From the NCBI GenBank assembly GCA_030447645.1, contig JAUJOM010000002.1:158915-191581 (forward strand): 32,667 nucleotides of DNA. Reading direction: 5' to 3'. Below are positions 26,488-32,667 of this stretch, in pieces (the stretch's first letter is position 1; each line of letters begins with the position of its first letter). A program made the translations under genes and the position numbers. The stretch comes from Longimicrobiaceae bacterium (lineage in GTDB: Bacteria > Gemmatimonadota > Gemmatimonadetes > Longimicrobiales > Longimicrobiaceae). The notes under the pieces are model-generated. The model did no database searches, was not told the origin of the DNA, and worked only from the letters and a program-made list of their open reading frames with translations.

Positions 26488-26777
26488 TGAGCGCGCTTGA
26501 CCTCCTGGTGCAACTACGGAAAAGCGGGGCGATGCTGCTCGCCTCCGGCACGAGCCTCAAGGTACGCCCCGGTCCGGGTGGACTGACGGACGACCTACGC
26601 GAAGCCATCCGGGCGCATAAGCCGGAACTGATTGCGCTTCTTGAAACTCCCTCCCACGGATGCGAACGGTGCGGGCGATTCGCCTACCCGAAGCCCACGC
26701 TCTGCTACTGGTGCCGGAAGTCCGCGGCAAGCGACGGCGATCGCACCATGGTGCGCCAGAAAGGGCAGGCGGCGTGA
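26487..26777 (+). CDS. TubC_N-like docking domain plus zinc ribbon, 96 aa
   Basis: Residues 1-52 (LDLLVQLRKSGAMLLASGTSLKVRPGPGGL ... LREAIRAHKPELIALLE) follow the TubC N-terminal docking pattern: helix, beta hairpin, helix with a final LIALL. Residues 57-78 contain CERCG and CYWCR, a probable zinc ribbon. TubC_N-type domains occur on nonribosomal peptide synthetases and also in replication modules of mobile elements, where they probably mediate protein contacts. The start overlaps the RepA stop and its end overlaps the next GTG. The frame is intact. Confidence 0.68.
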   Translation: MSALDLLVQLRKSGAMLLASGTSLKVRPGPGGLTDDLREAIRAHKPELIALLETPSHGCERCGRFAYPKPTLCYWCRKSAASDGDRTMVRQKGQAA

Positions 26778-27139
26778 ACATCGAGGACCGGCTCCGACTG
26801 CTTCGGGATCATCTCCCAGCCGGTGGTTCGGTCACGTTCACCCGGGCGGACCTGTCGGAGCTGCTGGGCGAGGCTGAGCCGGTGTCTACAGGTGTGGACA
26901 AGCCCGGCGACCTGACTGTGGAGGAGATCGCCGTCGAGCTGAAGCGGAGCCCGAACCGAGTGCGGGACTTCATCCGCTCCGGTGCACTGAAGGCATACAC
27001 GTTCGGCAGGGAATACCGATGCACACGCGCTGCACTGGAGGCGTTCATGGATGCGCAGCGGGAAGGGAAGCGGGAGCCCGCGGCACCCGGCAAGCGCGCG
27101 GACCTCGGGGGCTGGCGGAAGGTGAGGCCGGCAGCATGA
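26774..27139 (+). CDS. helix-turn-helix (excisionase-type) DNA-binding protein
   Basis: The GTG at 26774 overlaps the previous stop (GTGA). The central part (residues ~50-95) matches MerR/excisionase-like HTH_17 domains: LTVEEIAVELKRSPNRVRDFIRSGALKAYTFGREYRCTRAALEAFM. The first 45 residues form a separate helical region (VTFTRADLSELLGEA). It could be an Xis for the adjacent-element integrase or a transcription regulator of late genes. A GC-rich basic tail follows. Confidence 0.75.
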   Translation: MNIEDRLRLLRDHLPAGGSVTFTRADLSELLGEAEPVSTGVDKPGDLTVEEIAVELKRSPNRVRDFIRSGALKAYTFGREYRCTRAALEAFMDAQREGKREPAAPGKRADLGGWRKVRPAA

Positions 27140-27218
27140 GGGGCCAGGGGGAGAGGTGCGAGGACCGGACCGACCTTCGGCACCGGCGCAAAGTCCAACG
27201 TACACGGAGGCGTACCCG

Positions 27219-27731
27219 ATGGACAAAAAGTTTGAGCCCAAAAAGGGGGCACCCAGGCACCTATCCACCCGCATCGCTCGGTGGTGGCAATCGGTGGTTT
27301 CCTCCTATGAATTGGAGGACCACCACCCGCACTTGTTGACCACTGCGTGTGAGTTCTGGGACCGGAAGCAGGAGGCGCGGAAAATCGTGGAAAAAGAGGG
27401 AATTTTGTTGCAAGACCGCTTCGGGCAGGCACGGGAACACCCCGCGGTGAAGATCGAGCGGGACAGCGGGCTGATGTTCGCCAAGCTGTTGCGGGAGCTC
27501 GCGCTTGACGTGGACGCACCCGGCGACGTCGCCCGGCCACCCGCCATCACCGGCCACGCGCACAGGAGGGCGCGCTGTGAGGGGGCGCCAGCGGAGGGTG
27601 GGCAAGGTACGGCGCGGCGATGTTCCGCCTGCGGTGTTGGCACGACTGCGGGGCGAGCCGTTCCCCGAAAACGCAGGACTAGAGGGGTGGATGGCGTCGG
27701 CTCCCGATGTGGATGCGACGTACTTCGGTGA
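27219..27731 (+). CDS. phage terminase small subunit, P27 family
   Basis: Residues 1-110 match P27-type small terminases, which recognise the phage packaging site and recruit the large terminase: PRHLSTRIARWWQSVVSSYELEDHHPHLLTTACEFWDR, then EGILLQDRFGQAREHPAVKIERD and LLRELALDV. ATG 27219 has ACGGAGG eight bases ahead. Family members normally stop soon after the RPPAI segment; here the frame continues about 60 residues into the next gene with unnatural composition, so a small indel near 27560-27580 has probably removed the true stop. No large terminase follows. Confidence 0.82.
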   Translation: MDKKFEPKKGAPRHLSTRIARWWQSVVSSYELEDHHPHLLTTACEFWDRKQEARKIVEKEGILLQDRFGQAREHPAVKIERDSGLMFAKLLRELALDVDAPGDVARPPAITGHAHRRARCEGAPAEGGQGTARRCSACGVGTTAGRAVPRKRRTRGVDGVGSRCGCDVLR

Positions 27732-28188
27732 ACGGTCCGTGCGGGATTGGTGGCTGCGCTGCCGGGACGCGCTGCTTGCCGAGTGGATTGCAGAACGTCC
27801 GGGCACCCGTCCGGCGGGCTGGTGGACCTTTGACAGGCAGCGCTGGCAGCATCCGGACATCCCGGCGGCGCTTCGGGGGGAGTATGCGATCCCCCGGTTG
27901 ATCGAGATTGACGGCGAGCTGGTCGAGCCGGAGTACCCCGGCGGGCGGCCCACCATGCACTGTGGGCTCTTCGCCCTTCCACCCTGGCGGGAGGTCTACG
28001 ACGGCGAAGAAATGACGCCGCACCCGGTGGAGAGCCAAGCCGCGTACCTGCGGCGGCATGGGCTGCTGGAGCCAGGCGAAGCGGCACGCTGCCGCAACGC
28101 GCCGGACGTGGAGGAAGTATCCATTTCGCTGGAAGCTTATTCGCTGGGACTGGACCGCGATGACTCCGAACCCTGGAAGGGAGAATGA
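27577..28188 (+). CDS. phage hypothetical protein (terminase-adjacent type)
   Basis: About 203 residues from the GTG at 27577. A central EWIAERPGTRPAGWWTFD segment and the late SQAAYLRRHGLLEPGE segment are recurrent in prophage proteins found next to small terminases; no enzymatic motif is visible. It is acidic and tryptophan-rich, without membrane segments. It overlaps the extended end of the terminase frame and its stop overlaps the next ATG (ATGA). Function unknown. Confidence 0.65.
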   Translation: MRGRQRRVGKVRRGDVPPAVLARLRGEPFPENAGLEGWMASAPDVDATYFGERSVRDWWLRCRDALLAEWIAERPGTRPAGWWTFDRQRWQHPDIPAALRGEYAIPRLIEIDGELVEPEYPGGRPTMHCGLFALPPWREVYDGEEMTPHPVESQAAYLRRHGLLEPGEAARCRNAPDVEEVSISLEAYSLGLDRDDSEPWKGE

Positions 28189-28625
28189 CCGACCGAGAAT
28201 ACGCGCTGGAGATTGCCAAGTACCGTTGCGCGCGAATGACCCTCACTCTTCGCGAGAACGGAATGCGGAGCGCGCCGGTCCACCCGGAGTGCGGACTCCT
28301 GAACGACTTCAGCGAGGCGGACGTGCAGGCGATGGCGGCGCGGCTGAGGGACGCATGGAGCACCCGTCCCCACCCCTGGACGCCGCAAAGCGAGGCGGAG
28401 GACTCGGAGGCCTGGGTGCGGCTGCCCGATGACCCGGACGCGCTGATCAGGACGTTGGATGCGTTCGCCACAGAAGAAGCAATCCGCTTCGCGTGGAGCA
28501 GTCTGCAGGGAGCTGCTGACCCCCAGACAAGGAGATTGACCATGGCAACCATGGCGACAGATCCAGTGGCAAACCTACATCCGGGCGCAGGTGGGCTTCG
28601 CGCGGGACATGATCGCAGGCCGTGA
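28185..28625 (+). CDS. phage hypothetical protein
   Basis: Not recognised. The ATG at 28185 overlaps the upstream stop. Residues 1-110 have ordinary protein composition with a helical N-terminus (YALEIAKYRCARMTLTLREN) and an acidic helical stretch (DFSEADVQAMAARLRDAW). Beyond residue ~115 the frame runs over a strong Shine-Dalgarno and ATG of the next gene (28542) in the same frame, so the true stop may have been lost to an indel near 28510-28540. Confidence 0.5.
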   Translation: MTDREYALEIAKYRCARMTLTLRENGMRSAPVHPECGLLNDFSEADVQAMAARLRDAWSTRPHPWTPQSEAEDSEAWVRLPDDPDALIRTLDAFATEEAIRFAWSSLQGAADPQTRRLTMATMATDPVANLHPGAGGLRAGHDRRP

Positions 28626-29235
28626 GCCGGAGCACACTTTCGAGCAGGTGGTGCGATTTACGGAGGCGCTCGAGAAGAAGTACGGCAGGGACGTCGCCGA
28701 GCGAATCATCGCCCGGGCGAAAGCTGCGGTGTCGGAGCTGGTCGGGGGCGAGCCTGCTCGCCTTCTAACGCAAGCAGGGCGCGACCCATGGCCCGTGGTC
28801 GAGGCGGACATGTTCGCTGAAGGACTGGTGAAAGAGCTTCGTCAGGCGGTGCGCAGCGCTCAGGGGGCGATTGGAAGGTGCGACCCAACGCAGCGATCGA
28901 AGCGCGCGCCGCGACCGGGAGATTGCGCGGCTGGAACGGCGTATCCAAGCGCAGGAGGAACAGCGAAAGCGGCATCGGCGGCAAGGGCAGCACCGGCCCC
29001 ACAGACCCAGGAGATGCAGCACGCCGAAGTTCCTCGCCACGGTGACGCCGGTACAGACGCGATCGGCGCCGCTTTCCTATCAAGGCATGGAAACCTGATG
29101 GCGATCTATCGGCCCGGCGAGCTGACGACTCGCGACGGTGTGTTGTGGCACTGCAATGAGCCAACCCGGGACAAGCCGGGCACCTCCAAATCCTGGACCA
29201 TGATGCACAAGAACTTAACCAAGGCGGACCGATGA
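28542..29235 (+). pseudogene. phage protein(s) with coiled coil and tail-type WHCN domain, frameshifted
   Basis: AAGGAG seven bases before ATG 28542 marks a start, but the frame changes within seven codons: the plausible protein continues as IQWQTYIRAQVGFARDMIAG ... FTEALEKKYGRDVAERIIARAKAAVSELV. From 28871 a different frame gives a charged coiled coil (RRDREIARLERRIQAQEEQRKR), and from about 29098 the first frame ends with GELTTRDGVLWHCNEPTRDKPGTS. That ending is a compact domain repeatedly found at the C-terminus of phage tail-associated proteins, normally after YxGVW, of which YQGMETxx here is a damaged version. Several indels are needed. It may be one gene or two. Confidence 0.5.
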
Positions 29236-29700
29236 CCAACACGACGGAAGTGCCTGTGAGGCCGATAGACAAACTACGGGCGAAGATCGCAGAAGCTGAT
29301 GCCGCACTTGCGGACATCCCGCCCGATAATGTCGGGCGAACCCCTGCACTCTGGGACGAACGCACGCGGCTTGTGGCGATGGTCGAGGAACTGGAGCGGG
29401 GCGAACGTACCCGGGCAGCGGCAGCGGAGGCACGAAAGCGAGCCGCAGCCTTGGCGCCGAAGATCGAAGCCTTCCGGAAGCGGGCGCAGAAGGCCCTCCA
29501 GCCGACCGGACAGTGTCGCCAATGCTGTGGAGGCTGGCATCACTGCCGTTGCGGCACTTCGGGGCGATTACGACGCATTGGTTGACGAGTCATGCCCCAC
29601 GGGTGTGAACGTCCCGTCGCTGGCCCAACTCATCGGCGTTGAAGAGTACCAGCTCCAGCGGCTCCACGCGGCCGCGGCGATCCTCCGGATGGGCAACTGA
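29232..29700 (+). pseudogene. phage coiled-coil protein, frameshifted
   Basis: ATG at 29232 overlaps the upstream stop (ATGA). The first ~90 residues are helical and charged (DKLRAKIAEADAALADIPPD ... LVAMVEELERGERTRAAAAEARKRAAALAPKIEAFRKRAQ), like scaffolding or minor structural proteins. Near 29505-29512 the frame changes: the start frame goes into a cysteine-rich junk tail and stops at 29585. A neighbouring frame continues naturally (VANAVEAGITAVAALRGDYDAL ... LQRLHAAAAILRMGN) to 29700, two bases before the next ATG. Exact function unknown. Confidence 0.55.
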
Positions 29701-29702
29701 CC

Positions 29703-30074
29703 ATGGCACGCGCCCCCCTGGAAGTACCCATCGACCTTTGCTGGGAGACCCTGCGCAACGTGGGGTTGGAGGACATAGCCGTTCGGGATGCTGCAGCGTT
29801 TCAGGCGGAATACCGGGCAATCGCCACCCCCGTGGTCGGGGAAGAACAGGCCGAAGAGTTCACCCGTGGATTGGCTGAGCTGGTGCCGCGGGCCTACTTC
29901 TGGGCACACGTCACCCTCGAGGCTGCCAAAGGCCGGCGCGAGATCACCGAAGCGATCCGCATTCATCAGGCGGAGCTCCCCCGCGGTAAGGTACGGCGGC
30001 AGATCGACCGGCTCTTTCAACGGGTGGAGCGAATAGCACAATCACCCACACCACCCAAGGAGGTGGCACCATGA
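29703..30074 (+). CDS. phage protein upstream of tape measure, possible tail assembly chaperone
   Basis: 123 residues, helical, with FTRGLAELVPRAYFWAHVTLEAAKGRREITEAI in the middle and a basic C-terminal helix (RGKVRRQIDRLFQRVERI). Genes directly ahead of the tape measure in siphophages usually encode tail assembly chaperones, which is the basis for the suggestion; no sequence signature confirms it. Its end contains the AAGGAGG ribosome site of the tape-measure gene and overlaps its start. Confidence 0.5.
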   Translation: MARAPLEVPIDLCWETLRNVGLEDIAVRDAAAFQAEYRAIATPVVGEEQAEEFTRGLAELVPRAYFWAHVTLEAAKGRREITEAIRIHQAELPRGKVRRQIDRLFQRVERIAQSPTPPKEVAP

Positions 30075-32047
30075 ATATCGGGCAGCTCAGCGTGATGCTC
30101 CGCGCCGACGCGAGCGGGATAAAGAGCGGCGTCCAGGAGGCATCCACCGCGCTCGACGGACTCGGAGGTGCAGCCAAGAAACTCGGCGGCGTGCTCGCGG
30201 GTGCGTTCGCCGCACAAAAGGTGATCGGGTTTGGTGTGGATAGCATTCGCACGTTTGCCGAAGCCGAAGCCGTGTGGAGCAGCCTTGCGTCCACGGTGGA
30301 TGCTTCGGGCACGTCATTCGAGGCCGTGCAGGGGCAAATCCAGGGCGCGGCTGCGGCGATGCAGGCAGCGACCACGGTGGGCGATGAGGACTTCGCCCGT
30401 GCGCTGCAGCGGCTCACCACACATACCGGCGACGTGCAGCGGGGTCTGGGTGCAATGGGCCTGGCCGCGGACCTGGCCGCCGCTAAGCAGATCGACGTTG
30501 CCGATGCCGCCGACCTGATCGGTCGGGCGATGGCAGGCAACACCGCGCAGCTCACGCGCCTGTTCCCGGCGCTCAAAGGATCGACCGACCTGTTCGGTGA
30601 TTTGCAGCGCGTCCTGGGCGATGCAGCGGAGAACCAGGCCAAGACCTTCAGCGGGCGCATGGAGCAGATCGGAAATAATTTCGGTGACCTGAAGGAAAGT
30701 ATCGGCGGCGCCCTGGTGGGCATGGGCGACTTCGACAACGTGATGCTTCGGGTACGGGACGGACTGAAAGCGGTGGAAGGGTGGGTGGTGGCCAACGCCG
30801 ACGCACTGCGCGCCCTGGGCGGTGCCATGGTGGACGTGGGGGTCCGGGCAGCTCCGCACATCGGGCGCTTCTTCCAGGACCTTAAGCGCGAGGTGGAGGC
30901 AGTCTACTGGTGGGTAGACAAGTTGCAGACCGCTTTGCGCGGGCTGGGGATGATCGGCCACGGCATCAAGGGGCCGGGACTCGACACGCAGGACATACTC
31001 GGCGCCGGGAAACACGCGAGCCTGATCCTTCGCCATACGGACACAACCGTCAAACAGGCGACCACGTCGATCATCACGTCCACCGGAGCGATCACCAAGG
31101 GAATCAAGAGCTCCACGCAAGCGGTCAAGACGTGGTTTGATGAGATGCGCGCGGAACTGGCACGCCCCATCACCCCGCAGAACCGGCTGGATCAGTCCGG
31201 GTTGGCGGGGGCGGTGCCGACGCTGCCGACGATCAACCTGCGACCGTTCAACGCGTTCGGTATCGAACTGGGGTTGATCGCTACCAAAATGGGGGTACTG
31301 AATCCCGCAATGGAGCGGATGTCCTACGCCATGAACCTTGCCGGACAGGGCATCCGCGAAGCGGGACTGTGGGCGATTTCGGGACTCAACCAGTTCGCCT
31401 CCATCCTGGTTGCCCAGACCCGCAAAGGCCTGGACGCGAAGGTAGGCTTTGAGGCGGCGCTGAAAGGCGGGCTCGTCATGGCTGCTGCTATGGAGGTGAT
31501 TAACGCCGCACTCGTGCCGCTGGCCCCCGTCCTCAACGCACTGCTTATCCCGCTTCGTCTGGTGGGCACCCTGATCGGCACCGCGCTCGCCAAGCCGCTC
31601 CAGCTCCTGGCCCGCGCGCTCGGGTTCCTAATCCGCGGGATCGGTACCCTGCTCAACAAGCTACCCGGCAGCATCGGTGACCCGCTGGTGAAGGCCGGGC
31701 AGGAGATGATCGACGCCTCGCACACCATGCGGGAAGCGGGCAAGGAGGCCGGAGCCGCTGGAGCCGCATTCCAGGCGGTGGCATCGGCGCTGACCAACGT
31801 CCCCGCCATGCTCCAGGTGGACCGGCTGCGGGCGGCAGCGACCGGACCCGCCGGGGGTGCAGGGATTCCCAATCTGCCGGAGGGCGCCACCATCGGGCAC
31901 GTTGAAAACAACTACACCATCGTTGTGCCTGCTGCGCCCGGCATGAGTGTGGGCGAATGGGTGGACGCCGTAGGTAGGGAGCTGAAGCTTCGACAGGGTC
32001 GCTTCGGCGGGGATGCGAGGTTCCTTGCCAACGCCTGGCCTGCATAG
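30071..32047 (+). CDS. phage tail tape measure protein
   Basis: 658 residues. The N-terminus (IGQLSVMLRADASGIKSGVQEASTALDGL) is characteristic of tape measure proteins, which set tail length and occupy the tail tube. A helical region follows, and a block near 100-200 (DFARALQRLTTHTGDVQRGL ... AADLIGRAMAGNTAQLTRLFPALKG) resembles TMP core repeats. Hydrophobic segments around 465-520 (GLVMAAAMEVINAALVPLAPVLNALLIPL) fit the membrane-active part. AAGGAGG at 30058-30064 precedes ATG 30071 by six bases. The frame is intact, unlike most of the element. Medium length would imply a short flexible tail, roughly 100 nm by the usual 1.5 Angstrom per residue rule. Confidence 0.85.
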   Translation: MNIGQLSVMLRADASGIKSGVQEASTALDGLGGAAKKLGGVLAGAFAAQKVIGFGVDSIRTFAEAEAVWSSLASTVDASGTSFEAVQGQIQGAAAAMQAATTVGDEDFARALQRLTTHTGDVQRGLGAMGLAADLAAAKQIDVADAADLIGRAMAGNTAQLTRLFPALKGSTDLFGDLQRVLGDAAENQAKTFSGRMEQIGNNFGDLKESIGGALVGMGDFDNVMLRVRDGLKAVEGWVVANADALRALGGAMVDVGVRAAPHIGRFFQDLKREVEAVYWWVDKLQTALRGLGMIGHGIKGPGLDTQDILGAGKHASLILRHTDTTVKQATTSIITSTGAITKGIKSSTQAVKTWFDEMRAELARPITPQNRLDQSGLAGAVPTLPTINLRPFNAFGIELGLIATKMGVLNPAMERMSYAMNLAGQGIREAGLWAISGLNQFASILVAQTRKGLDAKVGFEAALKGGLVMAAAMEVINAALVPLAPVLNALLIPLRLVGTLIGTALAKPLQLLARALGFLIRGIGTLLNKLPGSIGDPLVKAGQEMIDASHTMREAGKEAGAAGAAFQAVASALTNVPAMLQVDRLRAAATGPAGGAGIPNLPEGATIGHVENNYTIVVPAAPGMSVGEWVDAVGRELKLRQGRFGGDARFLANAWPA

Positions 32048-32104
32048 GAAAATGTGGGGACGGCCGGACGGCCGCTTCCACACACTCTCAAGGAGCATAA
32101 GCCT

Positions 32105-32494
32105 ATGAGTTATTTGACCGACCTATACGCCGGATTCGTGGAGCGAGACGGGGCGTCCATCGGCGTCACGCTAGTTGTTGACGGGTTGGTGATCTCGGGC
32201 ACGATGGTGCGCCGGATTGAATTCTACGAGTGGACCAACCGTCAGGTGCACCGCGCTCTTGTTAAGGGCGAGTTCCCGGTCGAACATGCCGACGACTTCC
32301 GCCAGCTTGAGGCAGCGAATGTGTTTTCGGCGGAGGAGCAAGAGGAATTTCCGGAGATTCACCTGCGTGACGTACAAATAATCTCAAGCGCGGACGCAGA
32401 GCCGGTCGATCTCCCTTACTTGGCGGTCGCTGCACGGGCAGTCTCCGCTTGCACTCTGGCCCAAGTACGGATAGCGACGAGCCAAGACATGTAG
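32105..32494 (+). CDS. GvpU-like small protein
   Basis: 129 residues from ATG 32105 with AAGGAG at 32090-32095. The layout resembles the gas-vesicle accessory protein GvpU: an N-terminal helix, then GVTLVVDGLVISGTMVRRIEFYEW, an acidic helical middle, EIHLRDVQIIS, and a final RAVSACTLAQVRIAT strand. GvpU has no established catalytic role. Base composition is lower in GC than the neighbouring phage genes and its codons are more mixed, so it may be cargo. The earlier in-frame start at 32054 overlaps no good ribosome site. No other gas vesicle gene is in the window, so the name describes similarity only. Confidence 0.5.
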   Translation: MSYLTDLYAGFVERDGASIGVTLVVDGLVISGTMVRRIEFYEWTNRQVHRALVKGEFPVEHADDFRQLEAANVFSAEEQEEFPEIHLRDVQIISSADAEPVDLPYLAVAARAVSACTLAQVRIATSQDM

Positions 32495-32667
32495 GCAGCC
32501 CTACTTATGGGACGGGCTGAATAACTATGCACCGAGCGTGCTAGGACAGGCGCCCGCCGGGTAGCTCGCTGCGCGCCAGCTCTCCTTTCATGGAGGCTCT
32601 CACCGCAAGGTGGTCTGTGTGTATTTCGCCTGCCTCGCGATCGACCGGCATCGCAGCCGGGCGCCGC

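Noticed and set aside
27305..28552. 415-codon minus-strand open frame in the late phage region
   Set aside because: Runs opposite small terminase and its neighbours, arginine- and proline-rich, no motif.
29944..30861. 305-codon minus-strand open frame opposite the tape measure gene
   Set aside because: Serine-, proline- and alanine-rich antisense sequence; the plus-strand gene has a strong ribosome site and family match.

Overview
The window is high-GC bacterial DNA, about 63-67% by eye. A SusC/SusD outer-membrane pair, an NAD-type isocitrate dehydrogenase and a phosphate-selective porin remnant fit a Gemmatimonadota-like (possibly Longimicrobium-related) genome. That assignment is an inference; another high-GC member of the Bacteroidota/Gemmatimonadota side is possible.

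Region 1 (1-6.6 kb) is a phosphate-economy block. It holds a PhoX-like phosphatase, a small orphan gene, a phosphodiesterase-superfamily enzyme, an orphan PhoB-type response regulator (frame broken in an 8-G run) and a PhoU-like protein. These are followed by a PAP2 lipid phosphatase, a membrane protein, an MGDG-synthase/MurG-like glycosyltransferase (broken) and the first ~60 codons of a phosphate-selective porin. PAP2 plus a glycolipid synthase beside phoB suggests lipid remodelling under phosphate limitation.

Region 2 (6.5-10.6 kb) is a SusC/SusD pair on the minus strand. The SusD C-terminus stops at the porin remnant. Region 3 (10.65-12.24 kb) is gene-poor, with a cysteine-rich 54-aa reading frame overlapping an 85-aa frame that has a strong ribosome binding site. 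Region 4 (12.24-16.8 kb) is pstS-pstC-pstA-pstB-phoU. Near-identical 11-bp-period repeats (GTTAC-N6-GTTAC) precede both the porin remnant and pst and may be this lineage's Pho box.

Region 5 (16.7-20.3 kb) has an SDR reductase overlapping phoU, an isocitrate dehydrogenase, a small zinc-ribbon membrane protein and a glutaryl-CoA-dehydrogenase-like enzyme. Region 6 (20.27-21.2 kb) is a stable-RNA cluster: a strong promoter, then tRNA-Lys, tRNA-Arg(ACG), tRNA-Leu(CAG), tRNA-Leu(AAG), RNase P RNA, tRNA-Arg(CCG) and a terminator.

Region 7 (21.2 kb to the end) is an integrated element next to tRNA-Arg(CCG). It carries a frameshifted tyrosine integrase, a leftward HTH repressor with a divergent promoter region, and small early genes. 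A primase (one amber codon) and a RepA/AAA_25 ATPase disrupted by a decayed IS5-family element come next. Then follow a TubC_N-like/zinc-ribbon protein, an HTH protein, P27-type small terminase, several phage hypotheticals, a tape-measure protein and a GvpU-like gene. No large terminase, portal, protease or capsid gene lies between small terminase and tape measure, so the element looks defective, satellite-like or tail-only; its right end is outside the window.

Many genes are interrupted by one-base frame changes, several at homopolymers and some as compensating pairs, while 12.5-20.3 kb is clean. Part of the apparent pseudogenisation may be sequencing or assembly error; the IS insertion and the porin/SusD junction look structural.
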